Below, one piece after another: positions 24,300 through 31,043 of a DNA stretch of 64,000 bases. A program made the position numbers and the translations under genes. The stretch comes from MKSF01 sp037190225 (GTDB lineage: Bacteria > Bacteroidota > Bacteroidia > Chitinophagales > Chitinophagaceae). Position 1 is the stretch's first letter, and every line of letters starts with the position of its first letter. The notes under the pieces were generated by a model. The model was given only the letters and a program-made list of their open reading frames with translations. It was not told where the DNA came from and searched no databases. The DNA is taken from NCBI GenBank assembly GCA_037190225.1, contig JBBCJL010000001.1, positions 62,001 to 126,000 on the forward strand, read 5' to 3'.

Positions 24300-26066
24300 A
24301 TGCATCAAAGAACTTACCTGCTGGCCGTTCTGCTGTCGTTATTTTTCTGTATCCCGGCGAACGATTTACAAGCGCTCAGCTACAGGGTGCTTTTTCTCGG
24401 TAACAGCTATACCGATGTCAATAATTTACCCGCTATGGTACGGGATGTTGCCCTGTCAGCAGGCGATACCGTTATTTTTGACAGCTATACTCCGGGAGGC
24501 TACCAGCTGAGGGACCATACGCTTGACCCCATAAGCCAGAGCAAGATCATGTCCGGGGGATGGCATTACGTGGTCATCCAGGGGCAAAGCCAGGAGCCTA
24601 TCACCTTATACTCTCAATTTGTCAATGGCGGCTTGACCCTATATAACATGATAAAGCAGTACAATCCCTGCGCGGTGACCGTTTCCTATATGACCTGGGG
24701 ACGGAAGAACGGAGATGCGTCCAATTGTGCCGCCTTTCCTGTAATGTGCACCTATCAGGGCATGGATACTACTTTAAGGCATCGTTATCTGGACCTTACG
24801 GCTTCCCTTAACGGGGAAACGGCGCCTGTTTCGGTGGTGTGGAACTACCTCCGGCAGAACCACCCGGGTATTGAACTGTACCAGGTGGATGGAAGCCATC
24901 CTTCAGCAGCGGGTTCTTATGCAGCCGCCTGCTGTTTCTATACCGTGCTTTTTAAAAAAGATCCTGCACGGATCACGTTTAATCCGGGGTTAGATGCAGC
25001 CACTGCTGCTGCCATAAGGAACGCGGTCAGGACAATGGTATTTGACAGGTTGCAATCGTGGGACTTTAAGCGCGCTCCGGTATCCCGCTTTAGCTACCGG
25101 ATAGGCCAGGGTATCAACGAAGTGATCTTCACCCCGCTCAGCCAGGGTGTACGGCAAACCTACTCCTGGGATTTTGGCGATGGCACAACATCCGACTTAC
25201 CCAGCCCGACACATTCCTACGTGACCGATGGCACCTATACGGTTTCTCTGACAACAACGAATTGTGACCTGCAGGGATTGCGCACCAGCTCCACAGATAC
25301 GGTTATCCAGTTCTGCAGCCATACCCCGACCATTTATACCACCCGTCCCTGGCTCTGTCATTACGATACGCTGTGGACACAGGCAGCAGACGCGTACCAG
25401 TGGTTTGTTGATGGTGTCCGGTTACCGGAAACCAATCGTTACCTGGCGGATTACTCGCGCTATGGCATTACGGGATTTTCCGTCATGGCGACCCTGAACG
25501 GCTGCTCAGAGCTATCAATACCATATACGACCACTGCCGAATTGTCCGGATACTATTTTGACGCATTGGGTGATCCCTGCGAGGGGGATACTGTGGCGTT
25601 TGCCGTATTGCATACGAATGGCTTCTTGTCCGGTTCGGAAAATATACTGTGGTTTAAAAACGGTGCGCTGCTACCGTTAATGACCGGCGAAGATACTTTA
25701 CTGATCACTACATCGGGATCCTATGAGTGCAAGGTATCGAACCCCAATGCCGTTTGCCCTTTTGATACCACCGTTTTTCTTATTGAATTTGATTGTGGCG
25801 GAACAGGGATTGAGGAAAAGGAAGGTGGCCGGGCATTATCCTGGATGCTGTCTCCCAACCCGGCATCAGAGATGATCCGCATTAAGTTTTCAGCCTATCC
25901 TGCGGACGAGTGGATACTGGTTTACAGTGCCATTGGCCGCCTGGATCTATCAATGCCCGTATCGGCAGCTGCTATGGACATTAATATTGCTGACCTGCCC
26001 GGCGGGCTGTATTACGTCCGCACGAAGAGCAATACGGCACCCGCGTTGAAATTTATGAAGCTGTAG
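24300..26066 (+). CDS. Secreted SGNH-like hydrolase with PKD domain and T9SS tail
   Basis: This encodes 588 residues from the ATG at 24300, which gives a proper signal peptide (about 1-25); the longer frame from 24231 does not. The N-terminal domain (about 25-235) has SGNH hydrolase blocks: 'LFLGNSYT' (GNS in place of the usual GDS), 'VIQGQSQEP' and 'DGSHPSAAGSYAA' with Asp-x-x-His, so an esterase or deacetylase acting on polysaccharide is likely. A PKD domain follows ('YSWDFGDGTTSDLPSPTHSYVTDGTYTVSLT'), then Ig-like Cys-containing domains. The C-terminal 75 residues form a type A T9SS sorting domain ('SPNPASEMIRIKFS' to 'LPGGLYYVRTKS'), so the protein is exported by T9SS. Confidence 0.88.
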   Translation: MHQRTYLLAVLLSLFFCIPANDLQALSYRVLFLGNSYTDVNNLPAMVRDVALSAGDTVIFDSYTPGGYQLRDHTLDPISQSKIMSGGWHYVVIQGQSQEPITLYSQFVNGGLTLYNMIKQYNPCAVTVSYMTWGRKNGDASNCAAFPVMCTYQGMDTTLRHRYLDLTASLNGETAPVSVVWNYLRQNHPGIELYQVDGSHPSAAGSYAAACCFYTVLFKKDPARITFNPGLDAATAAAIRNAVRTMVFDRLQSWDFKRAPVSRFSYRIGQGINEVIFTPLSQGVRQTYSWDFGDGTTSDLPSPTHSYVTDGTYTVSLTTTNCDLQGLRTSSTDTVIQFCSHTPTIYTTRPWLCHYDTLWTQAADAYQWFVDGVRLPETNRYLADYSRYGITGFSVMATLNGCSELSIPYTTTAELSGYYFDALGDPCEGDTVAFAVLHTNGFLSGSENILWFKNGALLPLMTGEDTLLITTSGSYECKVSNPNAVCPFDTTVFLIEFDCGGTGIEEKEGGRALSWMLSPNPASEMIRIKFSAYPADEWILVYSAIGRLDLSMPVSAAAMDINIADLPGGLYYVRTKSNTAPALKFMKL

Positions 26067-26096
26067 CAGAGCGGACCATGCTGCCGGGCGCATGCG

Positions 26097-26114
26097 CATG
26101 CTATTGATAGCATA
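26097..26114. repeat. Hairpin between converging genes
   Basis: ATGCTAT-TG-ATAGCAT is a 16-base perfect inverted repeat in the 58-base gap between the T9SS gene and the desaturase-type gene. There is no T-tract, so its role as a terminator is uncertain. Confidence 0.45.
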
Positions 26115-26124
26115 CGTGCTGTCC

Positions 26125-27348
26125 TTAATGAGTAGTATCAATGTTTAAAATGCTTAAATAATACTTATTGGCTGTCCTGTAAAACAGGATCAGGATCAGC
26201 AATACGGCTATTGCGGGTATCACCAGCCAGTACGTGGGAAGGAGCATCGCTATATATGCGGAAAATACCAGGGTACGCATAAACTCAAGATGGAAGATCC
26301 ATTTTCTTTGTTCCAGCATAGCGCCGGTATGGATGACGCTCAGGAGCACAAAAAGGTATCCGACGGCTATTTCAGGCGCATTCTGATAATACCCGAAAAG
26401 AAGATAGCAGAATACAAATAGCAGAGATAGTATGGTATTGATGATAACTGCGTTCCGCAAGCTGCCCGATAGCTCTTTTTTAGATGATCCTGATAAAAAA
26501 ATGCTCTCCAATTCGTGCCTGATATTGGGATCAATAGATTCCGGTGCCCCGAAGACAGTGGTCATTTTCGCTTTCCATCCTTTGGCCCTTTTGAAGGATA
26601 TCGCTATTTCCATCAAGTAATGAAAGTGCTGCCAGAGAAAGCTATAGCTGTTGACAGGTACTGTGATGCCGTATACGGGCTTTTCTTTTTCGTCCTCCTC
26701 GGTATAGGTGCCGAATAGCTTATCCCAGATTATCAATACATCGCCAAAGTTTTTGTCCAGGTATCTTTCATTGCTGCTGTGATGCACCCTGTGGTGAGAA
26801 GGGGTAACAAATACCTTTTCCAGGATGCCTAACTTGCCCACCAGCTGGGTATGTGTAAAGAAAGGATAAGCTCCGTGTATTAATAGAATTGTTGTGATCA
26901 TTTCCGGAGGAAATCCGAGGACAGGAATGAATGACCAGAACAGGGACCGGAAGAATGCCTGGAAAATAGTGATCCTTGCGGAAACCGTGAAATTAAAATC
27001 ATCGCTCTGGTGATGCACTACGTGAGCCGACCACAGTATATTTACCCGGTGACCGAACCTGTGATACCAGTACCATAGCAGGTCTGTGGCTAAGAACAAT
27101 AATACCCAGGTAAGGAAGGTCGGCTTGATGTCAAAGACGGCGAAATTTTCAAACAGCCATACAAAGTAAAAGTGAAAAACTGCCGTAGTGAACAGGTCGC
27201 AGGTACGCTCAAAGATGCCTACGTTCAGGTTGCTGATCGTTTCGCTGAACCTGAATACCTTCTTTTCTTTTTTTATGCTGATATAGTACTCTATGGCACA
27301 GAAAATAAAGAATACCGGTAAAATAAAAGCCAGATAGTTCAGTTTCAT
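26125..27348 (-). CDS. Sterol desaturase / fatty acid hydroxylase superfamily membrane protein
   Basis: This encodes 407 residues with about 8-9 membrane helices. The di-iron histidine motifs of the superfamily are complete: 'HRFGH' (HxxxH), 'HVVHH' (HxxHH) and 'HHRVHH' near the middle, followed by 'NFGDVLIIWDKLFGTYT'. Relatives hydroxylate or desaturate lipids (fatty acid 2-hydroxylase, sphinganine hydroxylase, alkylglycerol monooxygenase). The length and extra C-terminal helices are closest to alkylglycerol-monooxygenase-like members. The substrate is unknown. Upstream lie two tandem Cys-codon leader peptides with terminators, so transcription may respond to cysteine supply (see 27456-27832). 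A 7-bp palindrome (ATATGCC-CGG-GGCATAT, about 27412-27428) lies between the last terminator and the start. Confidence 0.88.
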   Translation of the reverse strand: MKLNYLAFILPVFFIFCAIEYYISIKKEKKVFRFSETISNLNVGIFERTCDLFTTAVFHFYFVWLFENFAVFDIKPTFLTWVLLFLATDLLWYWYHRFGHRVNILWSAHVVHHQSDDFNFTVSARITIFQAFFRSLFWSFIPVLGFPPEMITTILLIHGAYPFFTHTQLVGKLGILEKVFVTPSHHRVHHSSNERYLDKNFGDVLIIWDKLFGTYTEEDEKEKPVYGITVPVNSYSFLWQHFHYLMEIAISFKRAKGWKAKMTTVFGAPESIDPNIRHELESIFLSGSSKKELSGSLRNAVIINTILSLLFVFCYLLFGYYQNAPEIAVGYLFVLLSVIHTGAMLEQRKWIFHLEFMRTLVFSAYIAMLLPTYWLVIPAIAVLLILILFYRTANKYYLSILNIDTTH

Positions 27349-27455
27349 TGTGTACTTGATTTAATTGGTTGGATAAATGCTTTTATCTGCTATCGGCGCT
27401 GCCGGCCAATGATATGCCCGGGGCATATTAAAGGTAAATGCCGGAAGTCCAAAGA

Positions 27456-27487
27456 AAAAGGCGTTACGATATGCCGTAACGCCTTTT
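27456..27487 (-). terminator. Second attenuator terminator
   Basis: On the minus strand AAAAGGCGTTACG pairs perfectly with CGTAACGCCTTTT (13 bp, 6-base loop) and runs into TTTTT. The first arm begins inside the stop codon of leader ORF 27487-27609. A competing pairing exists: 27534-27522 (ATGCCTGTAGCGC, directly after the Cys codons) with 27482-27471 (GCGTTACGGCAT), 12 pairs with one bulged U, which would break the terminator. Confidence 0.8.
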
Positions 27488-27609
27488 CAAAAATGATCCA
27501 AAGGATTTGTACGGCAACATCGCGCTACAGGCATACAACAGCATATCATCATGCTTACGCTGATGCCCTGAACATTTCCTGCTGCCATATTCCTGATTGC
27601 TGCTTGCAT
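27487..27609 (-). CDS. Leader peptide 2, Cys-rich (attenuator ORF)
   Basis: This is a 40-residue ORF from the ATG at 27609 (33 residues from the ATG at 27588, which has AGGA before it). The peptide contains 'VQGISVSMMICCCMPVARCC'. The segment QGxSxxMMxCCCM is shared with the ORF at 27699-27779, which shows that the two are duplicates. The Cys codons are TGC TGT TGT (27543-27535) and TGT TGC (27519-27514). The stop codon abuts the terminator at 27456-27487. I interpret it as a regulatory leader peptide read by ribosomes to sense charged tRNA-Cys, not as a functional protein. No promoter is seen directly before it, so it is probably reached by read-through from the first attenuator. Confidence 0.65.
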   Translation of the reverse strand: MQAAIRNMAAGNVQGISVSMMICCCMPVARCCRTNPLDHF

Positions 27610-27625
27610 TTTCAAATCGCTTTAA

Positions 27626-27658
27626 TAAAAAGATCCACCGGCTTGTATCGGTGGATCT
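27626..27658 (-). terminator. First attenuator terminator
   Basis: On the minus strand AGATCCACCG pairs with CGGTGGATCT (10 bp, 8-base loop), followed by TTTTTATT. A competing antiterminator is possible: 27698-27688 (TGTATCGGGTG), immediately after the stop codon of leader 1, pairs with 27653-27644 (CACCGATACA) with one bulge and removes the left arm of the terminator. Confidence 0.82.
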
Positions 27659-27698
27659 CTGAAATCATTTGTATAAATATCCTGTTTCACCCGATACA

Positions 27699-27779
27699 TC
27701 AGCTCCTATACATACAACAGCACATCATCACAGTTGATGCGCCTTGGATGATAGTGTATGAAGTGATATCTTTATTCAT
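27699..27779 (-). CDS. Leader peptide 1, Cys-rich (attenuator ORF)
   Basis: This is a 26-residue ORF (ATG at 27779, stop TGA at 27701-27699). Its second half reads IIQGASTVMMCCCMYRS, with three successive Cys codons (27722-27714) eight codons before the stop. A ribosome at the stop codon would cover 27698-27688 and let the downstream terminator form; one held at the Cys codons would leave it free for the antiterminator. This is the classical leader-peptide attenuation geometry. A complete Bacteroidota promoter lies 22 bases upstream. Its duplicate is the ORF at 27487-27609. Confidence 0.7.
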   Translation of the reverse strand: MNKDITSYTIIQGASTVMMCCCMYRS

Positions 27780-27800
27780 TATATGATGGCTGTTGCTATA

Positions 27801-27832
27801 CAAATATAGGCAGGTCCTTCCTGACTTCCCAA
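27801..27832 (-). promoter_or_regulatory. Promoter of the tandem attenuator transcript
   Basis: On the minus strand TTG (27832-27830), a 21-base spacer and TATATTTG (27808-27801) match the Bacteroidota consensus fully. Predicted transcription start is near 27795, giving a 15-base leader before the first peptide ATG. Confidence 0.75.
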
Positions 27833-27901
27833 ATTAACTACGGATTACTTCCAAAATTTAACGTTATGCAGACAATTGAAAAACCTGCCGGAACAGGTAG
27901 C

Positions 27902-29446
27902 TTATCGTACGATCTGCATTTTTTGTTGTGCCGTGCCCTGTGCTGTTGTGAGTATAATCATATAGCTGCCGGCAGGAATATTGCTGATATCAATATTTTG
28001 CCTGTCCTGAATGGTATTGCTAAGCATTATCTTTCCGGTAATATCCAGGATAGCCACATTTGCCTGGCGGGCATTTTTCAGATCTATGGTGATATGGCTT
28101 TGTGCCGGATTGGGATAGATGCGTGCAACATCGTAGCCTGATTTTTTAATGGAGGTCACCTTTGGCTGCAATCTGCCAATAAAGGACTTGCCGGTCACCC
28201 ATTGATTATCCAAAGCTACAATTCCCGCAAGCACGATCCTGCCATCATTCTGGAAGGCCAGGTTGGGAGCAAAGACACCCTGCTCTATATTGCTGATCTT
28301 TTTCAGCTCCGTATTGTCATTGAATGTGGCATCCGGACTCCCGTCTGCATTGAACATCACGATACCGGTTGCATTATCGGCATAATCCAGGTAAGTATAT
28401 GCCAGCTTATTATTACCTGCAAGATGCAGTACGGCCGGTTCCGCATCTGTAGAAGCAATAGGGTATATTACGTAGCCCTGCGTACCGAAAGTATTGTCCG
28501 GCGTGCCATTGGTATTTAAACGGACCAGCAAAAGACCCGTTGTATCGTTGCCATCTTCGTAGACAAAGCCGCCAGCAACTATTTTATTATCGCTTTGGAT
28601 CTTCAGGTCGTAAATACCGACAGCCTTATCATTCAAAGAAAAGATGTGCTTACCCGAGGTGGCAAAGGTATTATCCAGAGTACCATCATTATTCAGCCTG
28701 TATATCCAGATCTCATTAGTGCTGGTGCTGGGCGTGGAATAGCTGACATAGGCGCCTATGATAATTTTGCCGTCCGGTAATGCCTGCACCTGGTTGTAGT
28801 GCAAGCCGTTGGTGGTAGCGATATCTATATCTACAATGCCATTGGTACCGAAAGCGCTGTCTACCGTACCGTCTGTTTTCAGTCTTGTTATAGCAGACTC
28901 CATGTCGCCGCATACTAATATTTTCCCGTCATTCTGTATGCTGATATTGCTTATGTGCTTGCCGGGCAATGAAGTGGTAGCATGAAATATCTGTGCATTG
29001 CCAAAAGTGCCGAATGTGGAATCTATGACACCGTTGGTCAGAAAACGCTTTACATAATATGTTTTATCCTGGGTACTGACATCTTCATTATATCCGCCGG
29101 CCAGGATCTTGCCGTCATTCTGAAGCTCTAATGCCAGGAAGTAATGATCAATATCATTACCATCGTTGAAGCGGACGATGCCGTTTGTTCCGAATGTATT
29201 GTCCGGCTGACCGCCTGTTGTATATTTTGCTAGGAAGCCCCTTGATTCGCCGTTGGTAAAATCCTGGCCTAACAAGATGGTAGTCTGGTCGCTATTGATC
29301 CTGATAGAATTGAAATTGTTATAATTGCCACTCACGGCACCGGTTGTATAACCATTAGTGCCATAGCCGGCATCAAATTCCAGGCCCTGGGCATAAGTAA
29401 AAGATACTGTACCGAGCAGTAAGGATGTAAAGAATAATTTTTTCAT
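27902..29446 (-). CDS. Secreted delta-60-repeat protein with T9SS tail
   Basis: This encodes 514 residues from the ATG that starts MKKLFFTSLLLGTVSFTYAQ, a standard signal peptide. The body is made of about seven delta-60 repeats, each marked by a segment like 'DNTFGTNGIVRF', 'DSTFGTFGNAQIF' or 'DNTFATSGKHIF' about 55-60 residues apart. These probably fold as a beta-propeller. The last 75 residues are a type A T9SS sorting domain ('ARIYPNPAQSHITIDLK', 'GKIMLSNT', 'IPAGSYMIILTT'). Such proteins are surface-exposed or released; binding partners are unknown. A good promoter lies upstream at 29477-29509. Confidence 0.9.
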   Translation of the reverse strand: MKKLFFTSLLLGTVSFTYAQGLEFDAGYGTNGYTTGAVSGNYNNFNSIRINSDQTTILLGQDFTNGESRGFLAKYTTGGQPDNTFGTNGIVRFNDGNDIDHYFLALELQNDGKILAGGYNEDVSTQDKTYYVKRFLTNGVIDSTFGTFGNAQIFHATTSLPGKHISNISIQNDGKILVCGDMESAITRLKTDGTVDSAFGTNGIVDIDIATTNGLHYNQVQALPDGKIIIGAYVSYSTPSTSTNEIWIYRLNNDGTLDNTFATSGKHIFSLNDKAVGIYDLKIQSDNKIVAGGFVYEDGNDTTGLLLVRLNTNGTPDNTFGTQGYVIYPIASTDAEPAVLHLAGNNKLAYTYLDYADNATGIVMFNADGSPDATFNDNTELKKISNIEQGVFAPNLAFQNDGRIVLAGIVALDNQWVTGKSFIGRLQPKVTSIKKSGYDVARIYPNPAQSHITIDLKNARQANVAILDITGKIMLSNTIQDRQNIDISNIPAGSYMIILTTAQGTAQQKMQIVR

Positions 29447-29476
29447 AATAATTCTATATATGTTTTGATTAAGATG

Positions 29477-29509
29477 CAAAAATAGTAAATTTGAAATCAA
29501 ATGGCACAA
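29477..29509 (-). promoter_or_regulatory. Promoter of the delta-60-repeat gene
   Basis: Minus strand: TTG (29509-29507), 22-base spacer, TATTTTTG (29484-29477). It lies about 30 bases before the start codon. It also rules out the longer frame, whose TTG start is this -33 element. Confidence 0.65.
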
Positions 29510-29554
29510 TTTTTGATAACTAGTTATTGGGTATCAATATTAAAGATATATGCT

Positions 29555-29585
29555 TTTGAATACTGAAAATACCGTTTTAACTTTA
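29555..29585 (+). promoter_or_regulatory. Promoter of the candidate RNA 29591-29967
   Basis: TTTG (29555-29558), a 19-base spacer and TAACTTTA (29578-29585), one mismatch from TAnnTTTG. It is divergent from the delta-60 gene promoter. Confidence 0.5.
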
Positions 29586-29590
29586 ACAAC

Positions 29591-29967
29591 TAAAAAAAGT
29601 AATTAAGCCAGGAGAAGAATAACTATAACTTAATTAAAATATAAACAGCATTTCGCTTTTATACTTTTCTCGCTAACTAAAATCGACCAAATTTTTTAAA
29701 GCAAAACGAGAGAGTGGAAAGTTGAAATGCCTGCGCGAAATAACAACGAAATTTGTTACAAGCGTGGGCTTTCCTTTTTATCTTGTTTTGCGCGGTTCTT
29801 GGTCGGACCTTAGTTAGCAAGCGATTGGATAAGCCCACGCTTGTCGTTTTGGTACACGTACGAAGGAATTTTCATAAATACATTCCCCAACCATTATTAC
29901 AGGCACACCTCCAGCAGGTGTCGGGCGTCATTCCAGCCATGCGGAAAAGCCCGGCACCTGTTTTTTT
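29591..29967 (+). ncRNA. Candidate non-coding transcript containing a long inverted repeat
   Basis: A promoter-like sequence (29555-29585) and a strong terminator (29915-29967) bound about 375 bases without a plausible gene. Inside, two arms pair over several blocks: GCTAACTAA (29672-29680) with TTAGTTAGC (29810-29818), CGACCAA (29684-29690) with TTGGTCG (29799-29805), GCAAAAC (29701-29707) with GTTTTGC (29785-29791), and GGAAAG (29716-29721) with CTTTCC (29769-29774). A second, competing repeat is the perfect 14-bp pair ACAAGCGTGGGCTT (29758-29771) / AAGCCCACGCTTGT (29831-29844). It could be a regulatory RNA or a small mobile palindromic element. Short ORFs in the segment show no protein features. 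Confidence 0.42.
29915..29967 (+). terminator. Strong terminator with no gene before it
   Basis: CAGGTGTCGGGC (29915-29926) pairs with GCCCGGCACCTG (29949-29960), 12 bp with one G-U, and TTTTTTT follows. The nearest upstream plus-strand coding gene ends at 26066, so it must serve another transcript, most simply the candidate RNA above. Confidence 0.85.
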
Positions 29968-30194
29968 ATGTCCATAATAGAGCTCCGTCAAGGGTCAGGA
30001 AAAAGTATCGAAGCCTTTATCACAAACCAATAAGCCAAACTGTTTATAGCAACCTAAACAAGCAAAATGATGAGATGAAGAAGCAGCGGACTGCTGCATC
30101 CGGTACACTACAGGGTGCCGGATATGTGACTGCCTGTGCCCGGGTATAGCCCCGGATATACGCAGACGGGCATGCAGCGCGCTTCTAAAAACAA

Positions 30195-30839
30195 ATGAAT
30201 ATGCAAAACATCAACATCATTATTACCGGGCCCGAAACGATTTTCTCTGCAGGATTGAAAATGTTATTGCAGCAAAGCGGGAAATACAATATCACCACTG
30301 ACTGTGTGAGCAGGATACAAACCGTCATACCGCTTCCCGGCACAATATTCATTATTTTATGGACAGACAGGGAAGAGCAGGCGCTGATAAAGCATGCCGG
30401 CATGCTGCGTCAGGTCAGCCGGCATGCACCTGTCCTTATAATTACCCTCTTCAGGATCAGGAACGAGTATATACAGCAAATCATAGCGTTGGGCAATACA
30501 GCTATTGTCAGCGCGGCTATATCGGGCAAGGAGCTGCACGACTATGTAGAGCAGCTGCATAACGGCAGCCACTGGCTGCTCAGCAGGGATATACAGGAAA
30601 CATTGCTGGAACAGCTGCTCCGGAACAGCACAGCAAAGAATGCGGTGGCATCAGATCGCTTTACAGCCAAGGAAAAGAAAATAATAGCGCTGGCACAGCG
30701 TGGCTGCAACATCATACGCACGGCAAAGACCTTAAACTTAAGTCCCAACACCGTAGCCTCTTACCGCAGCAAAATGCTTAAAAAAGCAGGGGTGCACTCA
30801 ATGGCTGAATTGCTGGAAAAATATAATGACAGCGGGTAA
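30195..30839 (+). CDS. LuxR-type regulator with degenerate receiver
   Basis: This encodes 214 residues (ATG at 30195, or a second ATG at 30201). The C-terminal LuxR helix-turn-helix is clear: 'FTAKEKKIIALAQRGCNIIRTAKTLNLSPNTVASYRSKMLKKAGV'. The N-terminal half has the size and rhythm of a receiver, but the acidic pair is replaced ('IIITGPETIF') and the expected phospho-Asp position falls in 'IFIILWTDREE' without the conserved LLxD pattern. Phosphorylation control is therefore doubtful. There is no kinase nearby. It lies 204 bases upstream of the giant T9SS protein gene on the same strand and may control it; that is inference from position. Confidence 0.82.
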   Translation: MNMQNINIIITGPETIFSAGLKMLLQQSGKYNITTDCVSRIQTVIPLPGTIFIILWTDREEQALIKHAGMLRQVSRHAPVLIITLFRIRNEYIQQIIALGNTAIVSAAISGKELHDYVEQLHNGSHWLLSRDIQETLLEQLLRNSTAKNAVASDRFTAKEKKIIALAQRGCNIIRTAKTLNLSPNTVASYRSKMLKKAGVHSMAELLEKYNDSG

Positions 30840-31043
30840 TGCCACCTTTCAGGCGCGATGCTTCCCCTGCTCCCGCCTTATTCCCAGCCATAGCGCAGAC
30901 CTGGCAGGATTGCTTCAGCTGCTGCGCAGGTACTGCAATGACGTGGAAATTGCTTTGCGCTTCATTCCTTGCGGCCGCAGTGACAGGCATTGACACCGAT
31001 GATCCATAATTAAAATTCAACTATTAAAACAAAAACCAGGAAT

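Noticed and set aside
29672..29844. Integron attC site
   Set aside because: The inverted arms include GCTAAC/GTTAGC, but the canonical 7-base cores are not matched and there is no integrase or cassette array.
29753..30149. Two overlapping short plus-strand ORFs (74 and 102 residues)
   Set aside because: They run through the inverted repeat and the terminator at 29915-29967 and show no domain; the non-coding reading explains the region better.
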